Part shown: positions 17,631 to 24,907 of the stretch, piece by piece
Numbering within the stretch: position 1 is the stretch's first letter
Layout of the letters: the number at the start of each line of letters is the position of its first letter
Source: Bacillota bacterium
Lineage (GTDB): Bacteria > Bacillota > Clostridia > Oscillospirales > Oscillospiraceae
Direction: 5' to 3'
Assembly (NCBI GenBank): GCA_023402075.1
Contig: JAEXCS010000035.1
Coordinates: forward strand, 93,149 to 157,148
DNA: 64,000 nt
Position numbers and translations under genes: made by a program
Notes under the pieces: model-generated
Databases searched by the model: none
Told to the model about the DNA's origin: nothing
Seen by the model: the letters and a program-made list of their open reading frames with translations, nothing else

Positions 17631-18689
17631 ATGATGAAGCTCAAAGAAATTTTCTCTGCCGTGGTGGCAACCGCCCTCGCCATGAGTCTGGCTGGCTGCG
17701 GTTCCGCCGCTTCCAGTAGCGCAGCATCCGGCAGCGCAGCATCCGGCGCCGAAAGCAAATACGAAAAGCTCAACATCCGCCTTTCTGTGGCCGGAACGGA
17801 GCAGGGCGTGGATTCCATCGTAGCCCAGAAATTTGCCGACGATGTTGCACAGGCCAGCCGCGGAAATGTCAGCATCACGGTTTACCCAAATGCGCAGCTT
17901 TCCGGCGGGGATTTAACCAAAATGATGGAGCTTTTCACCACCGGCGGCAGCTATGAAATGGCTGTTATCTCCGGAATCGTTATGTCCAATGTGGACCAGC
18001 GGTTTTTGGCCCATACACTGCCTTTTGAATTTTCAAACTACGATGAAGTTTGTGCCCAGTTGGACGGCACAGGCGGCGCATATTACTCCCAGATTATGAA
18101 CGATATGGGCATTGTGGATTTGGGTTCTTTCCACAATGGCTTGAAGCAGTTCACCAACAACAAGAAGGATATTACCACACCTGCCGACATGGCGGGCCTC
18201 AAGATGCGCATACCCGCAGGAACTGTTTCCGTGAAAACCATGCAGGCGCTGGGGGCCGATCCGGTCGCCATGGCATGGAGCGAAGTGTTCACCGCTTTGC
18301 AGCAGGGCACGGTGGATGGTCATGAGAACAGCTATCAGACCATTTATTCCGCAAATATTCAGGAAGTGCAAAAGCATGTCACGGAGCTTAATTGGCAATA
18401 TGATGGCTATTGGCTCATGGCAAATCAAAACAATTGGAGTCAGTATAGCCCAGCAGTTCAGGAATTGTTGAGCGAAAAGGCCAAGCAGGCCTGCGAGTAT
18501 GGGCGGCAGTACATGTACGATCAGGAAGACACCATCCGAAAGGAATTTGTTGAAAAGGATGGCGTAACCATTACGGTCTTAACCGATGAACAGCGTCAGG
18601 CTTTTATCGACGCCACCCAAAGTGTCCGCGACGAATTTGCAAAGCAGATTCCCGAGGCCTGCGCGGCCTGGGGCGCAGCCGAGGGCTAA
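17631..18689 (+). CDS. TRAP transporter solute-binding lipoprotein (DctP family)
   Basis: Extracytoplasmic binding protein of about 352 residues. A lipoprotein signal is clear: basic KLKEIF, hydrophobic core, then lipobox LAGC at about residue 22, followed by a Ser/Ala-rich linker. The mature domain has the DctP pattern, including AQKFADDVAQASRGNVSITVYPNAQL and the core arginine in GLKMRIP. Two adjacent ATGs (17631 and 17634) follow GGAGG; either may be used. It is the last gene of the operon, an order (permeases before binder with an enzyme between) that is less common than binder-first. Confidence 0.93.
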   Translation: MMKLKEIFSAVVATALAMSLAGCGSAASSSAASGSAASGAESKYEKLNIRLSVAGTEQGVDSIVAQKFADDVAQASRGNVSITVYPNAQLSGGDLTKMMELFTTGGSYEMAVISGIVMSNVDQRFLAHTLPFEFSNYDEVCAQLDGTGGAYYSQIMNDMGIVDLGSFHNGLKQFTNNKKDITTPADMAGLKMRIPAGTVSVKTMQALGADPVAMAWSEVFTALQQGTVDGHENSYQTIYSANIQEVQKHVTELNWQYDGYWLMANQNNWSQYSPAVQELLSEKAKQACEYGRQYMYDQEDTIRKEFVEKDGVTITVLTDEQRQAFIDATQSVRDEFAKQIPEACAAWGAAEG

Positions 18690-18810
18690 GGAATGTCTGT
18701 TTAAGAATCTTTCGACATAGAGAACACCCTACTGCACGGTGACAGGACACGTTTGCATAAAGCATCCTCTTAATTATCCAAAGAGAGATCATAAATCTTT
18801 CTTCAAAGGC

Positions 18811-18847
18811 CGGCTTCCCCCGCCGCGTATGCGGCGGGGGCTTTTTT
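18811..18847 (+). terminator. Rho-independent terminator of the nitrilase/TRAP operon
   Basis: Stem CCCCCGCCGC (18817-18826) with GCGGCGGGGG (18831-18840), GTAT loop, then CTTTTTT. Confidence 0.92.
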
Positions 18848-18913
18848 ACCTGATAGCTCCAAAATTTGATATGAAAACACCCACAGGCACAGAATTAATT
18901 TCATCAGGCAAAT

Positions 18914-18960
18914 AAAACGCTCTCCCTCAGCAATCAAGCCGAGGGAAAGCGTTTTTCTTT
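18914..18960. terminator. Terminator at the end of the flagellar operon
   Basis: AAAACGCT-TCCCTC pairs with GAGGGA-AGCGTTTT across a 13-base loop. T-rich tracts follow on both strands, so it can stop the 26.6-kb minus-strand flagellar transcript, whose last gene ends at 18971, as well as any readthrough from the left. Confidence 0.8.
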
Positions 18961-18970
18961 TTCAGCAATA

Positions 18971-20245
18971 TCAGGCATCGTCCGGACGGGGATTAGTCAC
19001 CTGATTCCAAATGCTGTTTACATCGTCCACGCAGGCAAAATAAGTGCCGGTAAGCAGATTCGCCGGAATGCCCAGCGCCTCTGTGGCGGCGGCAACGCCG
19101 TTCCAGTCCGCCCGCTCGTAGCACAGTGCCAGTTCGAAAAGCTGGCCCGCTCTGCCCTCTCGGAGCAGCAGCGCGGTTTTCACATCCTCCGGAACGGGAA
19201 TCTCCTCCAAAATTTCCTCCATCGGCGCGTCAATTAAGTAGTGCAGGGTGGAGAACATACCCATGAGGTATGCATCGGAGGGGGAAATGGTCATGCCGGT
19301 GGCATACTTCATCAGCTTGCTGCAAAAAGTACCCCGCAAGAGGGACAGCTTCAAAAACTCCTCCGCGTCGGCGTCCATCTCGTTTTCCGCATTGTTGGCG
19401 CTGAGAAGATAGACCCACTGGCGAAGCTGGTTCAGTCCTACGGTCATGATGGCCTGTCGCACGGTGGTGGCCCGGTTGCGGCGGGCAAAATAGCAGGAAT
19501 TGGCCAGCCGCAGCAGTGCATAGCTCAATGTGGCGTCTATGGAAATCAGCTCTTCCACCTCGCCAATCTCTGGCTCTTCCCGGCTCATGGCCACAATCAG
19601 GCGGAAAAAATTGCTTTGCAGATAGCTGCTGTTGTGGATTTTGGTGGCCAGTTTCTCCGCCACGCGGGTGCCTTCCATGGCATCCACGCCCAGCTCCTGT
19701 GCCTTGGCGTACAGCTCTTCCGTGTCCACATTGGTGGCAATGCACAGCTTTTTTAGGCTGTGGGCAATCTCAATGATATTTCTAAGCTTCTCTTCGCTGG
19801 TGGTAGCGAAATTCAGCTTGAGATAATCAATCATATCAAGCAGCGCCAGATACCGGGGCAAAAACTGAAACTCGTTCACCGCAATGCGGTAGCCCTTGGC
19901 AGCATATTCATGCACGGCGGCCAACGCCGCCGGATGAATGATCACGCTGTCGTCAATCTGAATCACCAGCTCCGACCGGTCGAACAGGTCTGGTGTTTTC
20001 TTCAGCAGCAGCGTGGCCGTGAAGGTCATAAAGTAAAACGAACCCTTTAAAAGCTTGTCGGTGTTCTGAATCAGGAAATTATACACCGTGTCCGCAGCGG
20101 CAAATTCCTTGTCGCTCATCAGCCCACAGAATGCCTGATTTTCTCCGTGGTATAAAATCTCATAGCCAATGGTCTGCTTCTGTGCGTTTCGGATGGGCTG
20201 GCGGACGATATACTTGTTCTTATTTCGGTCCTTTCTCATTCCCAC
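18971..20245 (-). CDS. Degenerate-EAL / HDOD signalling protein
   Basis: 424-residue cytoplasmic regulator of the YuxH type: an EAL-fold N-terminal half (about 10-200) and an HDOD domain (about 205-400). The opening reads VRQPIRNAQKQTIGYEILYHG, where active c-di-GMP phosphodiesterases need an EAL/EVL signature with intact metal ligands, so catalysis is unlikely and a binding or scaffold role more so. The HDOD part has LLRLANSCYFARRNRATTVRQAI and the LMGMFSTL segment. The start is a GTG at 20245 or ATG at 20239; it lies 9 bases after cheV, so it is co-translated as the last gene of the flagellar operon. A link between second messenger sensing and motility is inferred. Confidence 0.85.
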   Translation of the reverse strand: MGMRKDRNKNKYIVRQPIRNAQKQTIGYEILYHGENQAFCGLMSDKEFAAADTVYNFLIQNTDKLLKGSFYFMTFTATLLLKKTPDLFDRSELVIQIDDSVIIHPAALAAVHEYAAKGYRIAVNEFQFLPRYLALLDMIDYLKLNFATTSEEKLRNIIEIAHSLKKLCIATNVDTEELYAKAQELGVDAMEGTRVAEKLATKIHNSSYLQSNFFRLIVAMSREEPEIGEVEELISIDATLSYALLRLANSCYFARRNRATTVRQAIMTVGLNQLRQWVYLLSANNAENEMDADAEEFLKLSLLRGTFCSKLMKYATGMTISPSDAYLMGMFSTLHYLIDAPMEEILEEIPVPEDVKTALLLREGRAGQLFELALCYERADWNGVAAATEALGIPANLLTGTYFACVDDVNSIWNQVTNPRPDDA

Positions 20246-20254
20246 TCATCGCTT

Positions 20255-21187
20255 TCATGCTTTTCCCGCCGGGGCCGTCTTGCTTAAAAGCTGGTCCATG
20301 ACGGATACCAGATGTCCGATTTCGGGCTTGGAAAGCTGTTCGTCCGCGCCCACCTGCTTGCCCTTAATCCGCATTTCCTCGGAAATCAGGGAAGAGAACA
20401 GGACCACGGGGATTTTACGGAGAAGCTGATCTTCTTTAATAAGCTTTGTCAGGTGATGTCCGTCCATCTGGGGCATTTCAATATCGGTGATGACCATGGC
20501 CACTTCCTCCGGCGCGGTTCCCTGCGCCTTCATCTGCACCAGCTCGTCCCACAGCTCTTGCCCGTTGGGATAGGCGTGCAGGTTTGTATAGCCCGCTTTG
20601 CCCAGCGCCTCCCGAATCATCTGGCTTAGAAGCAGAGAGTCCTCAGCGAGATAAATGGGCCGATCGCTGCGAACTCGTGGCCCCATCCGGTCAATTTCTC
20701 CCACCTGAATGGAGGTTTCGGGGGCAATTTCCGCCACAATTTTCTCAAAATCCAGAATCGTCACCAAGTCGTCCCCGCACTGGGCAATGCCTGTGGACAC
20801 GCCGTCCGCTCCGCCGGAGATGGTTTTGTCCGGCTTTTGAATGTCTTTCCAGGAAATGCGGCTGATGCCCACCACGCTGTGCACGCGGAAAGCAACGTAC
20901 ATCATGTTAAAATTTGTGACGATAAACAAATCCTTGGGCTGCTTCTCCACATCCGTGTCCACCAGAAATCTCGGCAGGTTAATGACCGTAATCACCTGAT
21001 CTCTTGGTTTAAAGATGCCCTCCACCGCCGGGTGAACGTGAGGCATGGACTTCACCGGCGCGGACAGCATAATCTCCCGGACCTTTGCCACGTTGATGCC
21101 GAAGAGATTGTCGTTGACGGTAAACTCCATAATCTCAATTTCATTGGTTCCCGTTTCCAGCAAAATGTTGCTGTTGCTCTGTCCCAT
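20255..21187 (-). CDS. cheV: Chemotaxis coupling protein CheV (CheW domain plus receiver)
   Basis: 310-residue adaptor between receptors and CheA. The N-terminal CheW domain covers about residues 15-155 (NLFGINVAKVREIM, then GIFKPRDQVITVINLPRFL). The receiver domain follows at about 185-300, with phospho-acceptor Asp in VITDIEMPQMDG and the Lys of LSKPEIGH. The ATG at 21187 follows GAAAGGAAT; a longer frame is less likely. CheA, CheW and CheR genes are not in the window, so they must be elsewhere for this to act in chemotaxis. Confidence 0.93.
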   Translation of the reverse strand: MGQSNSNILLETGTNEIEIMEFTVNDNLFGINVAKVREIMLSAPVKSMPHVHPAVEGIFKPRDQVITVINLPRFLVDTDVEKQPKDLFIVTNFNMMYVAFRVHSVVGISRISWKDIQKPDKTISGGADGVSTGIAQCGDDLVTILDFEKIVAEIAPETSIQVGEIDRMGPRVRSDRPIYLAEDSLLLSQMIREALGKAGYTNLHAYPNGQELWDELVQMKAQGTAPEEVAMVITDIEMPQMDGHHLTKLIKEDQLLRKIPVVLFSSLISEEMRIKGKQVGADEQLSKPEIGHLVSVMDQLLSKTAPAGKA

Positions 21188-21320
21188 AACGTCATTCCTT
21201 TCACGGTGCCAGCCCATTTGCCGGAGGACTTCCGTCTCCGCGGGCGTGTCGGTTCCCGGCGCAGCACACTGTTTATTTAATTAGAGGCAAGCCCCATAAG
21301 CCATCGGATAAGCCATCGGC

Positions 21321-21800
21321 TCAGAATTTAATTTCAGGATATCCATAGGACCGGATAATTCCATTTCCCGTGCCGCCGTCAAACTCTATGGTGCGGGCAA
21401 CGGTGCCGCCCACATCCTCCCAGGCAAGTCTGATTTTTTCCATCTTCAAAATCTGGCGCACGCTTTCTCCGTTGCGCTGGCCAATATTTCCAAGACTTCC
21501 GCCTGACACCTCGAACATACGGGCTCCGCCTGCAATTTTCGCCGTAATAGCTGCGCGGCAGGCCCCCTTCATCTCCATCTCCCGCAATGTGGCGCGGATG
21601 CCGGTATCGGCATATTTAAACGTGTTTTTCCGCCCGGTTTCCATGTTCAGCGGCAACATAATGTGTATCAGCGCCGCTAGGCGGCGATTCGGCTCATACA
21701 GGCAGATTCCGATGCAGGAGCCCAGCGCATAGGTAATCAGCTTTTCTCCCTCCTGCGCCAGTTTCATGTCGGCGATGCCGACAATCAGCTTGTCATTCAT
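21321..21800 (-). CDS. cheD: Chemoreceptor glutamine deamidase CheD
   Basis: 159 residues. CheD deamidates receptor glutamines and binds CheC. The catalytic Cys is in YALGSCIGICLYEP and the His in AALIHIMLP, followed by the conserved Thr/Lys-rich turn ending FKYADTGI. Its ATG lies inside the end of cheC (8-base overlap), so the two are translationally coupled, matching their known physical partnership. Confidence 0.95.
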   Translation of the reverse strand: MNDKLIVGIADMKLAQEGEKLITYALGSCIGICLYEPNRRLAALIHIMLPLNMETGRKNTFKYADTGIRATLREMEMKGACRAAITAKIAGGARMFEVSGGSLGNIGQRNGESVRQILKMEKIRLAWEDVGGTVARTIEFDGGTGNGIIRSYGYPEIKF

Positions 21801-22419
21801 CCATTACGCCCAACTTTCGCAGCAGGAAATTCAAAGACCGGATATCCGGCGAAAGCAGCAACCGACAGGGAACCTGCTTCCCGTCGCACACAAAGTTGCC
21901 GCCAATGGTCATGATATAATCCGACTGGCCGCCGTAGGCCGCCATGGGCACCGTGAGAATCGCACCCTGCATGTCCACCGCGAAGGCGGGAACCGTCAGC
22001 CGGATGGAGATGTCGGCAAGGCCGCTGAGCGCGTTGATAAACGTGGAAATCATAATGTTTCCCACCTCCACCAGCGTGGAGATTTCCATTTCCCGCAGCA
22101 TATTAAAATCTGACACGGGCTTTCCCAAAACATTGGACAGCACCAGATTAATGAAGTCCATCTGCTGCACGGAGAGCATGATTCCGTTGATTTCGCCGCC
22201 AAGCTGGCTCAAAACCCCGGCGGTGATGGCCTCTGGCCCGCCAATCCACTCAATGGCCTCGTTATAGCCCATAATCCGCACCTCCGGCAACGTGATGCGA
22301 ACCTCTTTGCCAATCATCTGAGATAGCGCCGTGGCAGCGTTTCCCGTCCCGATGCTTCCGATCTCCTTAAGCGTGTCAATCTCCAGCCCGTTTAAATCTT
22401 CATAACTTCTAATCTCCAT
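21793..22419 (-). CDS. cheC: CheY-P phosphatase CheC
   Basis: 208-residue CheC with the two pseudo-symmetric halves. Phosphatase sites in this family use a Glu-x-x-Asn motif in each half. The second is intact (VEVGNIMISTF); in the first the Asn is Ser (KEIGSIGTGNAATALS, Ser22), so only one site is probably active. The ATG at 22419 follows a GGGAAG; a GTG ten codons upstream opens a longer frame without support. It overlaps cheD by 8 bases. Confidence 0.92.
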   Translation of the reverse strand: MEIRSYEDLNGLEIDTLKEIGSIGTGNAATALSQMIGKEVRITLPEVRIMGYNEAIEWIGGPEAITAGVLSQLGGEINGIMLSVQQMDFINLVLSNVLGKPVSDFNMLREMEISTLVEVGNIMISTFINALSGLADISIRLTVPAFAVDMQGAILTVPMAAYGGQSDYIMTIGGNFVCDGKQVPCRLLLSPDIRSLNFLLRKLGVMDE

Positions 22420-22451
22420 GCGACTTCCCTTTCCGCGCCGGAGGCGCACCC

Positions 22452-23216
22452 TTAGGACCTGAGGTTGTTCACCGTAGTTTCTATTTCGTCCGAAACGGTG
22501 ACCATTCTTAGATTATAACTGAAACTGCGCTGTGCTTCAATGACTTTTGTCATTTGTTCCGCTAAATCAGCGTTGGAAGCTTCCAGCACACCCTGACGAA
22601 CCGTGCCGGTGCCAAAGCGGACCTGCCCGTTTTTCGCCACCGGCATATAGCGGTTATCCCCCATACGAAGCATTCCATCGGTATTCGCAAAGTCAAACAC
22701 ACCCACCGGCTGCTTGGCCTCCCGGTCTTTGACCTCCGTCACCGCGCCTTTGTCGTTTAAGACAAACCGGCCCATTCCGTCGGAAAGCATAAACACGGTT
22801 TCCATCTCGGGCCTGCCTTCCTCGTCCAACTCCTGCTCGCCGTCCGCCGAAAGCTTCTGGCGCTGAAACTCCGAAAGGGTAAAGGACCCATCCCGCGAAT
22901 AGGAGACTTCTCCGCTCGCGGGGTCGTAAAGTCCGAAAAATCCGTCGCCGATAATGGCATAATCCTGCTTTTGTCCGGTTTCGGACAGCGCACCGTCCGC
23001 AAAGTCCGTTCCCGCCATAGACATCTTCGCGCCAGAGCCACGGGGAAGCTCCGCCCCCTCCGCCCCGGCTACATTGCCGTACATCAGCGAGGAAAAGCTG
23101 GGCTTCTGGGCCTTAAAGCCGTATGTATTCACGTTGGCAATGTTGTTCGCCTGCACGTTCATCCGCTGCTGCTGCTGTGCCGCGCCCACTGCGGCGGTAT
23201 AAAAAGAACTGTTCAA
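22452..23216 (-). CDS. Flagellar rod/hook-basal-body protein, FlgG family (second of two)
   Basis: 254-residue axial protein, probably part of the distal rod (FlhP/FlgG-like). The N-terminal rod motif is NVQANNIANVNTYGFKAQ and the C-terminal coiled coil is ASNADLAEQMTKVIEAQRSFSYNLRM, both conserved across axial proteins. The start is TTG at 23216 with GGGGTGGTGAG upstream. It lies 17 bases after the preceding FlgG-family gene in the same operon. Bacillus has the same arrangement (flhO-flhP), though there outside the main operon. Confidence 0.9.
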   Translation of the reverse strand: MNSSFYTAAVGAAQQQQRMNVQANNIANVNTYGFKAQKPSFSSLMYGNVAGAEGAELPRGSGAKMSMAGTDFADGALSETGQKQDYAIIGDGFFGLYDPASGEVSYSRDGSFTLSEFQRQKLSADGEQELDEEGRPEMETVFMLSDGMGRFVLNDKGAVTEVKDREAKQPVGVFDFANTDGMLRMGDNRYMPVAKNGQVRFGTGTVRQGVLEASNADLAEQMTKVIEAQRSFSYNLRMVTVSDEIETTVNNLRS

Positions 23217-23233
23217 ATTCGCTCACCACCCCT

Positions 23234-23983
23234 TTAAACGTTGCCCAGATTGGTAGCCGCCTTGGTCATCAACTGGTCGTACATCCGGCTTACCTCCGCC
23301 GCACTTTGAAACGCACGCTGTGCGGTCATCATGCCGGTCATCTGCTGAATAAGGTCCACGTTGGCCCGCTCCTGCGTCTTCCAAAGAACACTGGTTCCGG
23401 CCGCGGCCTCCGCACCATCGCCAGTAAAATAGCCTTGGGCATTGCGGGTAAGCGCGTCGTTGTCCGCAAAGGAGAAGACGCCCAGCTGCCCTACAAGCAG
23501 TCCATCCTCCGTGTAAATCCCCCCGGAAGCGTCTCCCGTGATTTTGTCGGTTCCCAAAAGGATTTCCTCACCGTTGGGGTCTAAAACCCGGCTTCCGTCT
23601 GAAAGGCACAGATAGCCTTCCTCATCCAGTGCGAAATTGCCGGCACGGGTATAAACCGTTTCGTCTCCGGAGTGGACGGCAAAAAAACCGTCTCCCTGAA
23701 GGGCAAAGTCCAAAGGCATCCCCGTCTCCTCCAGCGCGCCCTGGGTATAGTCCGTGTAAAGCCGGCTGGGGGCCAGAATATAGCTGGCAGGTCCAATTTC
23801 AGTGGGGTTGCTCTTGTCCTTGTTCCCCACCCGGCTGACCACATATTCCCGGAAGGTGGTGTCGGTATAGGTGTCCGCCTTATAGCCGGAGGTGGCGACG
23901 TTTGCCATGTTGTTGGAAATCACGTCCAGCCGCTTGCCCTGCGACAGCATGGCGGAGGTCAGGTTGTAAAAGCCCTTGAACAT
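23234..23983 (-). CDS. Flagellar rod/hook-basal-body protein, FlgG/FlgF family (first of two)
   Basis: 249-residue axial protein (FlhO-like). Start ATG at 23983 gives MFKGFYNLTSAMLSQGKRLD and the rod motif ISNNMANVATSGYKADT. The C-terminus ends with ANVDLIQQMTGMMTAQRAFQSAAE and MYDQLMTKAATNLGNV, the family coiled-coil. It starts 4 bases after the sigma factor stop codon and precedes its paralogue; a GAGAG motif serves as a weak ribosome site, so coupling to fliA translation is likely. Confidence 0.9.
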   Translation of the reverse strand: MFKGFYNLTSAMLSQGKRLDVISNNMANVATSGYKADTYTDTTFREYVVSRVGNKDKSNPTEIGPASYILAPSRLYTDYTQGALEETGMPLDFALQGDGFFAVHSGDETVYTRAGNFALDEEGYLCLSDGSRVLDPNGEEILLGTDKITGDASGGIYTEDGLLVGQLGVFSFADNDALTRNAQGYFTGDGAEAAAGTSVLWKTQERANVDLIQQMTGMMTAQRAFQSAAEVSRMYDQLMTKAATNLGNV

Positions 23984-23987
23984 TTTA

Positions 23988-24845
23988 TCACTCTCTTTTC
24001 TCGCCGCGCTCTGGCTTTTGTCCCATATAGGGACCCAGATACACGCGTAATTTCTGAATAGCCCGGCTGTGAATCTGCGACACACGGGGTTCGCTGATAT
24101 CCATGACCTGCGCAATATTCCGCATATTCAGACCCCGCTCATAGTATAGGGACAGCACCGTCTGCTCGTTTTTTCGCAGCGCCCGGATTCCGTCACCCAG
24201 CAGCTCCCGCAGCTCTTTTTGCTGCACACTGTCCTCCGGCGAAAGGTCGTCCGCCGCCGGAAGGGAAATGCCCGTGTCCCCCTCGCTGCGGCGTTCAAAC
24301 AAAGACTCCAGCGAAACAATATTGCAAAGGGCGGCGGCCGCTGCGTCCTCCCGATACTTTTCCACGCTTAGGCCCATGTGTCCGGCCACCTCTTCATCGG
24401 TGGGAAACCGGCCGAAATGGTTGTTAAGTGCACTCACCGCCTGATCGATCTCCCGTGCGCGGCGGCGCACGCTGCGGGGCAGCCAGTCCTGCTGGCGGGC
24501 AAGGTCGATAATCATGCCGCGAATACGCTTGGACACATAGGTTTCAAATTTCACGCCCTTTTCGGGGTCAAACTTATCCACGGAGTTCATCAATGTGAGA
24601 ATGCCTTCGTTTACAATATCGTCCACTTGGGCAAAGCCGTTATACACGCCGCAGATTTGCAGGGCAACGCTTTTAATCAGCCCCTCATACCGCAGCACCA
24701 ACGGCCACTTATACGTCTCTTCCCCCGTGCGCTTGTAAAGGCGCATCAGCTCGTCAGTGGGCAGGACCTCCAGCTCCTGCTCCGTCAGAAGCGCTTGGGA
24801 GAGGGCTTCTTTCGTGGGATTGTTTAAAACAGCCGTATTACTCAC
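23988..24845 (-). CDS. fliA: Flagellar sigma factor sigma-28 (FliA/SigD)
   Basis: 285-residue sigma-70-family factor of the FliA/WhiG group that directs late flagellar genes. Region 2 reads FAQVDDIVNEGILTLMNSVDKFDPEKGVKFETYVSKRIRGMIIDLAR; region 3 follows (RSVRRRAREIDQA); region 4 helix-turn-helix is NMRNIAQVMDISEPRVSQIHSRAIQKLR. GTG start at 24845 with GGGCGGAAGC upstream. It is inside the early flagellar operon, so its level follows basal-body gene expression. No flgM anti-sigma gene is in this window. Confidence 0.95.
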   Translation of the reverse strand: MSNTAVLNNPTKEALSQALLTEQELEVLPTDELMRLYKRTGEETYKWPLVLRYEGLIKSVALQICGVYNGFAQVDDIVNEGILTLMNSVDKFDPEKGVKFETYVSKRIRGMIIDLARQQDWLPRSVRRRAREIDQAVSALNNHFGRFPTDEEVAGHMGLSVEKYREDAAAAALCNIVSLESLFERRSEGDTGISLPAADDLSPEDSVQQKELRELLGDGIRALRKNEQTVLSLYYERGLNMRNIAQVMDISEPRVSQIHSRAIQKLRVYLGPYMGQKPERGEKRE

Positions 24846-24907
24846 GCTTCCGCCCTTCCTTTCGCAAAGCTCTTATAAACCCGCATCTGCCGCGCCCTGG
24901 GGTTCCA

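Noticed and set aside
1..18700. Genomic island of mobile origin
   Set aside because: Accessory in content, but no integrase, transposase, attachment repeat or tRNA border is visible in this window.
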